Assembly (NCBI GenBank): GCA_965662685.1
Contig: CBFIIQ010000033.1
Coordinates: forward strand, 1 to 36,115
Length of the DNA: 36,115 nt
DNA from: Eutrophocola sp965662685
Lineage (GTDB): Bacteria > Pseudomonadota > Gammaproteobacteria > Pseudomonadales > Pseudohongiellaceae
Direction of reading: 5' to 3'
Shown here: positions 6,827 to 15,504 of the stretch, in pieces
Numbering within the stretch: position 1 is the first letter of the stretch
Layout: every line of letters begins with the position of its first letter
The notes under the pieces: model-generated
Database searches by the model: none
What the model was told of the DNA's origin: nothing
What the model saw: only the letters and a program-made list of their open reading frames with translations
Program-made: the position numbers and the translations under genes

Positions 6827-8200
6827 ATGAATTCAGATCCCGTTCTCAGTGTCAGCGACCTGAACCGTGAAGCGCGCTATCTGCTGGAGGATAATTTTCC
6901 TTCTGTGCTGGTTGAGGGCGAAATCTCCAACATTGCCATGCCAGCTTCTGGCCACTGGTACTTAACCCTGAAAGACAATACGGCACAGATTCGGTGTGCG
7001 ATGTTCCGCAATCGGAATATGCGGGTGCGGTTTCGCCCGACTGACGGTATGCAAGTTCTGGTTATGGGAAAAGTCAGTCTGTATGAAGGTCGTGGAGACT
7101 TCCAGCTGATTCTTGAACAGATGGAAGAACGAGGTGACGGGGCATTATTACGGGCATATGAGCAGCTAAAGGAAAAACTGTTTCGGGAAGGTTTATTTGA
7201 CGAGACGTTAAAAATACCCCTGCCTGATCTGCCTCGCCATATCGGGGTGATTACGTCTCCAACCGGCGCCGCCGTAAAGGACATAATAAGTACCCTGAGA
7301 CGCCGCTTCCCTTATATTAATGTCACGGTTATTCCGGTGTCGGTACAAGGTAAAACAGCTGCCGCCGAAATGATTAAGGCCATAACTCTGGCTAACCAAA
7401 AGCAGGGATGCCTTGCTGACCTGGATGTTCTTGTTATTGGTCGTGGTGGCGGTTCTCTGGAAGATCTCTGGAGTTTTAATGATGAAGGCCTTGCCCGTTG
7501 TATCAGTGACAGCGAGCTGCCAATAGTCAGTGCGGTAGGTCATGAAGTTGACTTTACCATTGCCGATTTTGTTGCTGACGTCCGCGCCGCCACTCCGACC
7601 GCAGCCGCTGAAATTTTAAGCCCGGACCAGGCAGAATTTAAATTAATGTTTGAAGCTTACAGCAGACAACTGGCTGCCTCTGTACTCGATGCTGTTAGGG
7701 AAAAACGTCAAACCCTGCTCTGGCTGCGCAAGCAGTTGAAACATCCTGGCAGAAAACTTCAGGAACAGTGTCAGCGACTGGATGAGACTGAAGCACGGCT
7801 AAGACGGGCGTTTAAAAATAATTTGAATGGTATGAAGCATAATTTATCACAACTTCATTTTTCCATTCGCTCACATTCACCACAACGACTGGTGAAAGAA
7901 TATCGACAGCAAAATGGCCATCTGGCAAAGCGGCTTGCCAAAGCAGTGCAGCAGTTAATGTTTTATAAAAAATCCAGACATGCAGAACTCAGCCATGCAT
8001 TAAATACAATTAGCCCTCTTAATACCTTAAGCCGAGGTTATTCAATAACCTATAATAATGACAATCAGGTTTTAAGCAGTTACCAAAGTGTCAATGCCGG
8101 TGATACAATTCGCACCCGACTATTTAACGGCGAAATCACCAGTACTGTAAAAAATTCTGTGGCAACAAAGCAGTCAGATTTCTCTGAAAATGATGAATAA
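6827..8200 (+). CDS. xseA: exodeoxyribonuclease VII large subunit
   Basis: Catalytic subunit of exonuclease VII, which degrades single-stranded DNA from both ends and acts in repair with the small subunit XseB. About 457 residues from ATG 6827, close to the E. coli length. An N-terminal OB fold (SVSDLNREARYLLE, VEGEISN) is followed by the catalytic domain with TSPTGAAVKDI and GRGGGSLEDLWSFNDE, then a long helical region (~270-400), and a C-terminal segment containing LSRGYSITYN. Upstream in-frame starts (GTG 6773, ATG 6797/6800/6809) add an unconserved extension; AGGA at 6820-6823 is rather close to 6827, so the start is not certain. xseB is not in the window. The gene stands alone, divergent from the small exported protein. 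Confidence 0.95.
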   Translation: MNSDPVLSVSDLNREARYLLEDNFPSVLVEGEISNIAMPASGHWYLTLKDNTAQIRCAMFRNRNMRVRFRPTDGMQVLVMGKVSLYEGRGDFQLILEQMEERGDGALLRAYEQLKEKLFREGLFDETLKIPLPDLPRHIGVITSPTGAAVKDIISTLRRRFPYINVTVIPVSVQGKTAAAEMIKAITLANQKQGCLADLDVLVIGRGGGSLEDLWSFNDEGLARCISDSELPIVSAVGHEVDFTIADFVADVRAATPTAAAEILSPDQAEFKLMFEAYSRQLAASVLDAVREKRQTLLWLRKQLKHPGRKLQEQCQRLDETEARLRRAFKNNLNGMKHNLSQLHFSIRSHSPQRLVKEYRQQNGHLAKRLAKAVQQLMFYKKSRHAELSHALNTISPLNTLSRGYSITYNNDNQVLSSYQSVNAGDTIRTRLFNGEITSTVKNSVATKQSDFSENDE

Positions 8201-8440
8201 CCAGTAGCGTTTTTTGAGGATGAAAAAACAGATAAGAGCCGGCAAGTATTACTTAAAATATAGAAATAATAACTTGAGTAAGACTAATCTATATCATTAA
8301 CCAAAGTGGATAAATACGATATAGATATACTTATACTTTTATTCTTAATTTTATTCTTAATTTTATTCTTAATTTTATTCTTAATCCAGATTTAAAGATT
8401 ACTATGTAGGTTCAGCTTCAAATATAAGGCAGTATTTTTT
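8201..8440. other. AT-rich intergenic region between xseA and methyltransferase
   Basis: No gene or clear terminator is visible in these 240 bases. The sequence is markedly AT-rich and ends with the 12-bp tandem repeat block at 8337-8384. TATACT-like hexamers near 8325-8336 could be -10 elements for the next gene, but no good -35 was found. Confidence 0.5.
8337..8384 (+). repeat. four perfect tandem copies of a 12-bp unit
   Basis: The unit TTTTATTCTTAA is repeated four times without error from 8337 to 8384. It ends 56 bp before the methyltransferase start codon, so it lies in the promoter or leader. Perfect short tandem repeats can change copy number by slipped-strand replication and so alter promoter spacing or leader structure. 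Confidence 0.9.
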
Positions 8441-9070
8441 ATGAGCAGCGATGAAAAAGTTGTAAACGATGTAAAGGAAGTCCGCGGACTCAAGCTTTAC
8501 AAGAAAAAACACAAGGCTATTAAAAAGTTACTCAAAAAAACCAGCACACCTGAAATTCATGGCGATAAGGTCTGGTTTTCCAGCTATATCATCATGGATT
8601 ATCTTCTGGAAAACCCACCAGCGCCTGATTCAAAAATCATGGAAATAGGTAGCGGCTGGGGAATACTGAGCATCTGGTGTGCAAAACAGTTTGCTGCCGA
8701 GGTAATCGCAGTCGATGCCGATAAAAATGTTTTCCCTTTTCTCGATATGCATGCTGAACTTAATAATACTTCGGTAAAAACCAAAGTTAGTAAATATGAA
8801 AAACTGAAATCCAGCTTGCTTGCGGAACAGGATATGGTTCTTGGTGGAGATATCTGTTTCTGGAATGAACTGATAGATCCACTTTACTCGCTGGTCAAGA
8901 AGTCACTAAAAAGTGGGGTCGGCACAATAGTCATAGCAGACCCCGGCAGATCGCCTTTTCTAAAACTGGCAAAAAAATGTAAAAAGAAATTTAATGCCGA
9001 ACTACGGGAGGTGTCCATCGAAGATCCCGTTGCAGAAGAGGGTTACCTTCTGGTGATCAAAAATAAATAA
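8441..9070 (+). CDS. class I SAM-dependent methyltransferase (lysine-methyltransferase-like)
   Basis: A cytosolic Rossmann-fold methyltransferase of 209 residues. Motif I is MEIGSGWG (67-74), the acidic end of strand 2 is VDAD (91-94), and the segment LGGDICFWNEL (134-144) followed by ADPGRSPF resembles the METTL23/ETFB-lysine methyltransferase (Methyltransf_16) group. That group modifies protein lysines, but the substrate here is unknown. The N-terminus is lysine-rich (KLYKKKHKAIKKLLKK), which could bind nucleic acid or an acidic partner. A weak AAGG lies about 12 nt before the ATG. It lies 33 bp upstream of ppk on the same strand, so the two may be co-transcribed. The four 12-bp repeats lie just upstream. 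Confidence 0.8.
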   Translation: MSSDEKVVNDVKEVRGLKLYKKKHKAIKKLLKKTSTPEIHGDKVWFSSYIIMDYLLENPPAPDSKIMEIGSGWGILSIWCAKQFAAEVIAVDADKNVFPFLDMHAELNNTSVKTKVSKYEKLKSSLLAEQDMVLGGDICFWNELIDPLYSLVKKSLKSGVGTIVIADPGRSPFLKLAKKCKKKFNAELREVSIEDPVAEEGYLLVIKNK

Positions 9071-9103
9071 AGTATTTCTTACAATCTCACAAATTAAATA
9101 ATT

Positions 9104-11194
9104 ATGCCCGCACATAAAGAGTCACAGGACAACGATATTGATTTAAGCAATCCGGAATTCTTTATTAACCGGGAACTCAGCCTGCTTGAATTCAATCGTC
9201 GGGTGCTTGCACAGGCCTGCGATCCAGCCACCCCTCTACTCGAACGCCTATTCTTTCTTTGTATATCAAGTTCCAATATTGATGAGTTTTTTGAAATCAG
9301 GGTGGCTGGTCTCAAACAGCAGCTTGCCTTTGGCTCTATGCAAAGTGGACCGGACAAACTATCCCCTTCAGAACAGCTGCAACGAATCAGTGACGTAGCC
9401 CATGAGATTGTAGAGGAACAATATCATGTGTTGAACGACCTCGTTTTACCCGGTCTGAAAAAAGAAGGTATTCACTGCCTGGATCGGCAAAGTCTTAATC
9501 AAAAGCAACGCGCCTGGATCAAAAATTATTTTAACAGGGAGTTGTTACCGATTCTGAGTCCGGTCGGACTGGATCCGGCCCACCCGTTTCCACAGGTACT
9601 TAACAAGAGCCTGAACTTTATAATATCACTGGAAGGAAAAGATGCTTTTGGCAGAAATTCAGGCATAGCCATAGTGCAGGCACCAAGGGCTTTGCCCCGC
9701 TTAATAGAGCTGCCTCATACTGGCTCTGCCAACAAACATGAATTTGTGTTCCTGTCCTCCATTATCCATATGCATGCAGCCGATCTATTTCCAGGCATGA
9801 CGGTAACCGGATGCTATCAATTCAGAATTACCAGAAATTCGGACTTATTGGTTAGTGAAGAAGAGGTGGGCGATTTGATGAGAGCACTGGAGGGCCAGCT
9901 ACCCTCACGACGCTTCGCGGAAGCAGTCCGGCTCGAAGTTCCAGATAACTGTCCTCAGGATATGATCGACTATTTAACACACCAGTTTAATCTTCAGAAA
10001 AATGATACCTATCAGGTTAATGGACCGGTTAATCTCAATCGCCTTATGGCTATTTCACAAAAAGTAAGCCGGCCAGACCTTAAATATCCACCATTTACTC
10101 CGGGCATTCATAGCAGAGTGTTACGTGATCACGATATTTTTGAAACTATTAAAAAAGGCGATATTCTCCTGCACCACCCCTTCCAGACTTTTAATACCGT
10201 AGTGGATTTTGTACGCCAGGCTTCGGTTGACCCAAAAGTACTTGCCATTAAACAGACTCTTTATCGAACAGAAGACGATTCCAGTATTGTTGATACATTG
10301 ATCAAAGCAGCCCATGAAGGCAAGGAAGTTACCGTCGTTATCGAATTGAGAGCTCGCTTTGATGAAGAGGAGAACATTGAACTGGCAAACGAATTACAGG
10401 CTGCTGGAGCCCATGTTTCCTATGGTGTGGTTGGTCATAAAACCCATGCCAAAATGAGTCTGGTGATTCGTCGAGAAGGCAAACAACTAAAGCGCTATGT
10501 CCATATGAGTACTGGTAACTATCATGCCGGAACAGCAAGACAATACACGGACTATGGTTTGCTCACCAGCGATCTGGCGATTACAGACGATGTTCAGAAA
10601 GTATTTCAGCAGCTGACAGCTTTGGGAAAACCCGGTAAGCGTAAAAAAGTTCTGCAAGCTCCTTTTACTTTTCACAAGGGAATCCTTGACCTGATTGAGC
10701 GCGAGCAGGAACAGGCCGGCAAAGGTAAATCTGCTCGAATTATCGCCAAAATGAATTCACTGGTGGAACCTAGCATCATTCAAGCCTTGTACCGGGCATC
10801 TCAGGCCGGCGTCAAAATCGATCTTATAATCAGGGGTATCTGCTGCCTGCGTCCTGGCATTAAAGGCGTCTCTGAAAATATTCACGTACGTTCCATCGTA
10901 GGCAGATTTCTTGAACACACGCGGATTTTTTACTTTCATAATGATGGTGATTACGAAATCTTTCTCTCCAGTGGAGATTGGATGGACCGTAACTTTTTCC
11001 GACGGGTGGAAACCTGCTTTCCGATTGAAGAAAAGCGGATGAAAAAGAAATTGCTTAAGGAAGGTCTACAATTATATTTATCAGATAACACCCAGTCCTG
11101 GGTGTTACAATCCGATGGCAGTTACAAGAAAAATACGCCCAGTGCGAATCCACGTTGTGCCCAAAACACCTTGCTGGAAATGTATACAGTCTAG
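9104..11194 (+). CDS. ppk: polyphosphate kinase 1
   Basis: Makes inorganic polyphosphate from ATP reversibly, at the inner membrane face in relatives. The 696-residue protein shows the PPK1 domain order: N domain starting FFINRELSLLEFNRRVL, head domain, and two phospholipase D-like C domains. The active-site histidines are H448 in THAK (equivalent to the autophosphorylated E. coli H435) and H467 in HMSTGNYH. The end of the second C domain is RSIVGRFLEHTRIFYFHNDG. The start ATG 9104 has only a poor ribosome-binding site, which would fit translation coupled to the methyltransferase upstream. No ppx follows, unlike in E. coli; the next gene converges 13 bp away with no obvious terminator between them. 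Confidence 0.97.
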   Translation: MPAHKESQDNDIDLSNPEFFINRELSLLEFNRRVLAQACDPATPLLERLFFLCISSSNIDEFFEIRVAGLKQQLAFGSMQSGPDKLSPSEQLQRISDVAHEIVEEQYHVLNDLVLPGLKKEGIHCLDRQSLNQKQRAWIKNYFNRELLPILSPVGLDPAHPFPQVLNKSLNFIISLEGKDAFGRNSGIAIVQAPRALPRLIELPHTGSANKHEFVFLSSIIHMHAADLFPGMTVTGCYQFRITRNSDLLVSEEEVGDLMRALEGQLPSRRFAEAVRLEVPDNCPQDMIDYLTHQFNLQKNDTYQVNGPVNLNRLMAISQKVSRPDLKYPPFTPGIHSRVLRDHDIFETIKKGDILLHHPFQTFNTVVDFVRQASVDPKVLAIKQTLYRTEDDSSIVDTLIKAAHEGKEVTVVIELRARFDEEENIELANELQAAGAHVSYGVVGHKTHAKMSLVIRREGKQLKRYVHMSTGNYHAGTARQYTDYGLLTSDLAITDDVQKVFQQLTALGKPGKRKKVLQAPFTFHKGILDLIEREQEQAGKGKSARIIAKMNSLVEPSIIQALYRASQAGVKIDLIIRGICCLRPGIKGVSENIHVRSIVGRFLEHTRIFYFHNDGDYEIFLSSGDWMDRNFFRRVETCFPIEEKRMKKKLLKEGLQLYLSDNTQSWVLQSDGSYKKNTPSANPRCAQNTLLEMYTV

Positions 11195-11207
11195 TTACTT
11201 AGCTTTT

Positions 11208-11945
11208 TCAGCAGGCATTTAATAGCCGGGAATAATGCGCAAATTTCTTCAACAATACTGCCGCCTGCGGTGTTGACTCAACTGCTGAAAGAATTTTATT
11301 TGTGCTCAAGCCTTCTTCTTCAATTTGATCACTTCGTGCCTTGATATATCCACGCATAATTGAAGCATCAAATTCTGGATGGAATTGTACTCCCCAGGCT
11401 CGCTCTCTAAAGCGCAGCGCATGGTGTGCTTCAAATTGGTTTTTGGCCAACACCCTGGTGCCTGCTGGTAATGTTGTAACGGTCTGCATATGAGTAGTAT
11501 GAACGGGAAAGTCTTTTGCCAGATCACCAAATAATTCATCATCCATAGCGTCTCTGGTCAAACTGACATTTGTGGTACCTATCTCTCTCCCTTCTGGATG
11601 CCAGTCCACCCTGCCACCCAATGCATGTGCCAGCAACTGATGACCAAAACATATTCCAAGTACTGGCAATCCTGCTTCGATAGCCTCAATAATGTATTGC
11701 TGACTCTGACCAATCCATGGCAAATCCTGTGTCACCATGGCTGGGGATCCCGTGATAACAATAGAGGATAACGACTCAATATCAGGTAGCGGTTCACCCT
11801 CAAAAACTGAAGCACACAGAGCCTGGGACTCAGTCAGACACATCGCGTCGATAATCCAGTCCTCAAAATCTCCCAACTCCTGCGCAATAGCAGGAATTGT
11901 GCTGCCAGTTTTGAGTATCAGGGTGCGTTTATCTGTTACCGCCAT
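11208..11945 (-). CDS. class I glutamine amidotransferase, stand-alone
   Basis: A 245-residue protein related to the GATase domain of GMP synthase. It has the nucleophile C99 in LGICFGHQ, the catalytic H189 and E191 in WGVQFHPEF, and the oxyanion strand VITGSPAMV. No synthase domain is attached. Members of this family are usually annotated as putative GMP synthase-like amidotransferases, and some hydrolyse gamma-glutamyl compounds, so the acceptor is unknown. It starts 7 bp after the der stop codon on the same strand and is most likely co-transcribed with der. It converges with ppk. The middle of the protein (HTTHMQTVTTLPAG) resembles amidotransferases that recognise small substrates, but that is only suggestive. 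Confidence 0.88.
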   Translation of the reverse strand: MAVTDKRTLILKTGSTIPAIAQELGDFEDWIIDAMCLTESQALCASVFEGEPLPDIESLSSIVITGSPAMVTQDLPWIGQSQQYIIEAIEAGLPVLGICFGHQLLAHALGGRVDWHPEGREIGTTNVSLTRDAMDDELFGDLAKDFPVHTTHMQTVTTLPAGTRVLAKNQFEAHHALRFRERAWGVQFHPEFDASIMRGYIKARSDQIEEEGLSTNKILSAVESTPQAAVLLKKFAHYSRLLNAC

Positions 11946-11952
11946 GAGGAAA

Positions 11953-13398
11953 TTATCTTTGTCTGGGAGTCCTGCCCTTTGCCGGTGATTTATCGCGGCT
12001 GGATTTACTGGACAATTCCCTGTTCTTCTTAATACGCCTCTTGCGTGCTACTTCCTTGTTGGACTTACCTTCTTCTGCCCTGACAAAAGGATTGTCGTCA
12101 CTGACCAGTTCTATTCGGATTGGCGTTCCTTCCATCTTCAGAAATTTTCTGAAATTCTTCTCCAAAAAGCGAACATAGTGAGCTGGTACTTTATCTGTCT
12201 GCTTTCCATGAATGACAATTATTGGCGGATTATTACCCCCGGGATGTGCATAGCGCAGCTTGATGCGTCTGCCATTAATGATTGGAGGTGCATGATTTTC
12301 AGTAATACGCTCCAGCAATGTCGTCAATTTATTGGTATTGAGTTTCAAGCTGGCCGACGCATAGGCCTTGTCAATAGAAGCATATAACTCGCCCACAGCG
12401 GTCCCGTGGAGAGCAGAAATAAAGTGAATTTTGGCAAAATCGATAAACACCAGACGTCTTTGAATCGCCTTGCGAACCTGATCTTTTGCATAGTCATCCA
12501 TGCCATCCCACTTGTTTAAGGCAATCACCAATGCCCTTCCGGAATCCAGAACATATCCCAGTAAATGCAGATCCTGTTCAACGATACCTTCGCGCGCATC
12601 AAGCAATAGCACTACGACATTGGCATCACGTATCGCCTGCAGTGATTTCACTACAGAAAATTTTTCTATGGCCTCATTGGTCTTGCCTTTTTTCCGGATG
12701 CCTGCGGTATCAATAAGCGTGTACGCTTTTCCACGACGTTCAAAAGGGATATAAACACTGTCGCGCGTAGTCCCTGGATGATCGTAAACCACTACCCTTT
12801 CTTCCCCAAGAATCCTGTTGACCAGCGTGGATTTACCAACATTAGGTCTGCCGGCTACCGCAATTTTTACACCGCTGCTTTCTGCAATATCAGGATCGTC
12901 TTCCTGTGTGGGGAATGGTGCCAGGACTTCTTCGATCATTTTGCTGACGCCCCTGCCATGGCTCGCAGCAATCGCAAATATATTTTCGCAACCCAACTGA
13001 TGAAAGTCAGCCAATGCAACATCAGGATCCAATCCATCAGTTTTATTTACTACCAGAGAATAGGGGCGGGATTTTTTTCGCAGGTATTCAACCAGTTGAT
13101 GATCACCCGGTAGCAAACCTTCGCGGGCATCAACCAGTAACAAGGTAATATCTGCTTCTTCTATCGCCAGCAAGGATTGCTCACTCATACGCAGATCAAG
13201 ACCTTCTTCGTTACCTGTAATACCACCGGTATCGATCACTATGAAATTCCGCTCGGCAGCATTGCCTTCGCCATATTTCCGATCACGGGTAAGGCCGGCA
13301 AAATCAGCAACCAGAGCATCCCTGGATCGGGTGAGACGATTGAAAAGCGTGGACTTGCCCACGTTTGGTCTGCCTACCAAGGCAATGACGGGCATCAT
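11953..13398 (-). CDS. der: ribosome-assembly GTPase Der (EngA)
   Basis: An essential GTPase with two G domains in tandem that acts in 50S subunit maturation in the cytosol. The first G domain has GRPNVGKST (8-16), DTGG and NKTD. The second repeats GRPNVGKST near residue 187, with DTAG and NKWD. A KH-like C-terminal domain follows (LEKNFRKFLKMEGTPIRIEL), then a very basic tail (KEVARKRRIKKNREL onwards) that probably contacts rRNA. The 481-residue length is normal. Two consecutive ATG codons begin the frame (13398 and 13395). It lies below bamB, as in E. coli and Pseudomonas, with a 119-bp gap. Confidence 0.97.
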   Translation of the reverse strand: MMPVIALVGRPNVGKSTLFNRLTRSRDALVADFAGLTRDRKYGEGNAAERNFIVIDTGGITGNEEGLDLRMSEQSLLAIEEADITLLLVDAREGLLPGDHQLVEYLRKKSRPYSLVVNKTDGLDPDVALADFHQLGCENIFAIAASHGRGVSKMIEEVLAPFPTQEDDPDIAESSGVKIAVAGRPNVGKSTLVNRILGEERVVVYDHPGTTRDSVYIPFERRGKAYTLIDTAGIRKKGKTNEAIEKFSVVKSLQAIRDANVVVLLLDAREGIVEQDLHLLGYVLDSGRALVIALNKWDGMDDYAKDQVRKAIQRRLVFIDFAKIHFISALHGTAVGELYASIDKAYASASLKLNTNKLTTLLERITENHAPPIINGRRIKLRYAHPGGNNPPIIVIHGKQTDKVPAHYVRFLEKNFRKFLKMEGTPIRIELVSDDNPFVRAEEGKSNKEVARKRRIKKNRELSSKSSRDKSPAKGRTPRQR

Positions 13399-13517
13399 GA
13401 TGTTGAACCTCGGGCTGTTAAATGGACAGCCCTGTAGAATTGTGGAATCGCTAAACTATACTCGACTGGCTATATAACAGTCAGGAAAAGAATTGAAATA
13501 GACCTAACTTGAAAATG

Positions 13518-14699
13518 TTATTCAACACTCAGGGCGGCCAGATTACCGCTATTACCAAACACGTAAAGAGTATTACCGCGTGACTGCATAGGCGCACGTA
13601 TTCCACTTCTGTCCACTCGTATACGTCCGACGAATCTACCATCCACCTGAGACAATAAGTGAACATAACCCTCATAATCACCTACCGCGACAAAATTATT
13701 GAAACTTTGCGGAGCACTGAGACTTCTCAAATCCAGCGCGTCGTTGGCCCAGATTGGATCATCTTCACCTACCTGGTAAGCCTTTACATGACCTTCTGCA
13801 TCACTGATGTAGACATTTCCGAAACCTGAGCTGGCCCCATTGACACTTGACTCCTGAACACGCCAGCGCATCTGACCGGTCACCACATCAATGGCTGCCA
13901 GATACCCCTGATAACTTGGTACCAGCAGCATGCCCCCATCTGTGACAAATAGATCGCCATCAATATCTACCAAACGGTCAATTTCCGAAGTCCCGGTAGG
14001 TATGGCGACCCTTTCTTCCCAACGTAAAGTGCCATCGTCAACAGCAAGAGAAACTACTGAGCCATTACCAAAGGCTGCCAACACAAAGTTTTCCAGAATC
14101 AGCGGCGAACTGTCTCCCCTCAGTGTCAGAGCAGGCACCGTATTCTCATATATCCAAAGCTGTTCGCCGGTCTGGGCATCGTGACCAGTAAGCTTGCCAT
14201 CAATTGCCAGAACCACTACATAGTTGTTATTGGCCGCCGGTGCAGACAGAATTTCGCTGGTGACTTCTGTCTCCCAGAGAATTTCGCCCGTCCCTGCATC
14301 CAGGGCGATTACTGTTGAATTCTCGGTTCCAATCAGAACACGACTACCACCAAAGCCAACGCCACCGGTAACTTCATAATCCAGGCGTGTTTCCCATATC
14401 TCCCGGCCATTATCTCTTCTCAGCGCAACGATCCTGCCGTTATTACCAGCCGCATAAATAACGTCACCGTCAATAGCAGGTCTCAGCCTGTTGTATTTCT
14501 TACCCTGCCCCTTGCCTATGCTGACACTCCATTGTTTGCGCAGCCTGACTTCATCATCAAAATCCACAAGATCAGCAGGTTTAATGTCATCATCACTGCC
14601 AGATAAAATACTCAGAGGATTCCAGCCGCAACCAGATAACACCGGTATCGCCAGGAATAGTAAAACCAGTCGCAGATGTCTTGTCATCATGGCTCGCAT
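13518..14699 (-). CDS. bamB: outer-membrane assembly lipoprotein BamB
   Basis: A component of the BAM complex that inserts beta-barrel proteins into the outer membrane. The N-terminus is a lipoprotein signal peptide with lipobox VLSGC (lipid-modified Cys about residue 24 from the first ATG, 20 from the fifth codon), so the mature protein is anchored on the periplasmic side of the outer membrane. The rest is an eight-bladed beta-propeller with repeated PQQ-like blades such as GRIVALRRDNGREIWE, STVIALDAGTGEILWE and GYLAAIDVVTGQMRW. About 390 residues is typical. Three possible ATGs (14699, 14690, 14687) lie close together and none has a strong ribosome-binding site. It sits between yfgM and der as in relatives. 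Confidence 0.95.
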   Translation of the reverse strand: MRAMMTRHLRLVLLFLAIPVLSGCGWNPLSILSGSDDDIKPADLVDFDDEVRLRKQWSVSIGKGQGKKYNRLRPAIDGDVIYAAGNNGRIVALRRDNGREIWETRLDYEVTGGVGFGGSRVLIGTENSTVIALDAGTGEILWETEVTSEILSAPAANNNYVVVLAIDGKLTGHDAQTGEQLWIYENTVPALTLRGDSSPLILENFVLAAFGNGSVVSLAVDDGTLRWEERVAIPTGTSEIDRLVDIDGDLFVTDGGMLLVPSYQGYLAAIDVVTGQMRWRVQESSVNGASSGFGNVYISDAEGHVKAYQVGEDDPIWANDALDLRSLSAPQSFNNFVAVGDYEGYVHLLSQVDGRFVGRIRVDRSGIRAPMQSRGNTLYVFGNSGNLAALSVE

Positions 14700-14734
14700 A
14701 TTGGAATTGGTTTAATGGTGAACAGGGTCAGTGT

Positions 14735-15400
14735 TTAACTGCCAATGCCACGAATTTTAAGATCAATAAAGCTGGCATTATCGGGCTCCAAAGATATTGC
14801 TCGCTCATAAGCACTGCGAGCCTGCTCAGTCTGCCCCAACTGCAAGTAAGCATCACCCTGCACTTCAGCAAAACCGGCAGCCAGTGCACCCGGCTCGACT
14901 TCGGTAACAAGAGTCAACGCTTCCTGAGCAAGTCCCTGTGCGAGTTTTACCCTGGCAAGTCTCAATCTTGCAGTGAGAAATAATTCTTCCTCGGCAGTTT
15001 GCATAAAGCCCAGTTCGGGATTATCAATTACCCAATTTAGTTCGGCAGCAGCCTGCTCATAATTTTCCTGATTGACATATACTGTCGCCACCATCATGGC
15101 GGCATAACGGGTATAGATACTTTCTGCGAATTCATTTCGCAATTCGTCATAGCTGCTTTCCATTTGCGCCATGGAATCCTCAGACAAGGCATTGGCCTGA
15201 TCAAGAAGTCCCAGCTGCACAACGTCCTCATACAGGTCAGATGCTGCTTCAGCTTTTGCCAATTGGGCTCCCTGCCATTGTCTGGAGCCAAACAAAACAA
15301 CCAGGACAATTACAATACCAGTCAATAGTGACGTTCCATTTTCCTGCCACCAGCGTTTCAAGGCTTCTACTTGTTCTTCGTCATTAGCGTAACTTGCCAA
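14735..15400 (-). CDS. yfgM: YfgM family inner-membrane TPR protein (ancillary SecYEG/BAM-region factor)
   Basis: A 221-residue protein with a short cytosolic N-terminus (DEEQVEALKRWWQENG), one membrane segment at about residues 23-39 (SLLTGIVIVLVVLFGSR) and a periplasmic TPR-like helical domain, matching the YfgM/TPR_21 family. E. coli YfgM associates with SecYEG and the chaperone PpiD and is proposed to help hand over exported proteins. The C-terminal TPR pattern is clear (GDAYLQLGQTEQARSAYERA). It lies 35 bp upstream of bamB on the same strand and is probably in one transcript with hisS, bamB and der. Confidence 0.92.
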   Translation of the reverse strand: MASYANDEEQVEALKRWWQENGTSLLTGIVIVLVVLFGSRQWQGAQLAKAEAASDLYEDVVQLGLLDQANALSEDSMAQMESSYDELRNEFAESIYTRYAAMMVATVYVNQENYEQAAAELNWVIDNPELGFMQTAEEELFLTARLRLARVKLAQGLAQEALTLVTEVEPGALAAGFAEVQGDAYLQLGQTEQARSAYERAISLEPDNASFIDLKIRGIGS

Positions 15401-15445
15401 AAGAGTAACTCCCTAAAAATATCAATCTGTTAATAATTTTTGCTA

Positions 15446-15489
15446 CCAATTAACTGACCCGGGTTTAGTGGATCCCAATTAACTGACTC
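15446..15489. repeat. 15-bp direct repeat between hisS and yfgM
   Basis: CCAATTAACTGACCC at 15446-15460 recurs as CCAATTAACTGACTC at 15475-15489, one mismatch, period 29 bp. It fills much of the hisS-yfgM intergenic region. No function is evident; it may be a local duplication. Confidence 0.6.
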
Positions 15490-15504
15490 TCAATCAAACC
15501 GCCC

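Noticed and set aside
8337..8384. CRISPR-like repeat
   Set aside because: The 12-bp units are contiguous with no spacers and no cas genes are nearby, so it is a simple tandem repeat.
11194..11208. Bidirectional terminator between ppk and the amidotransferase gene
   Set aside because: The 13-bp gap and its flanks hold no stem-loop followed by a T-run that I could find.
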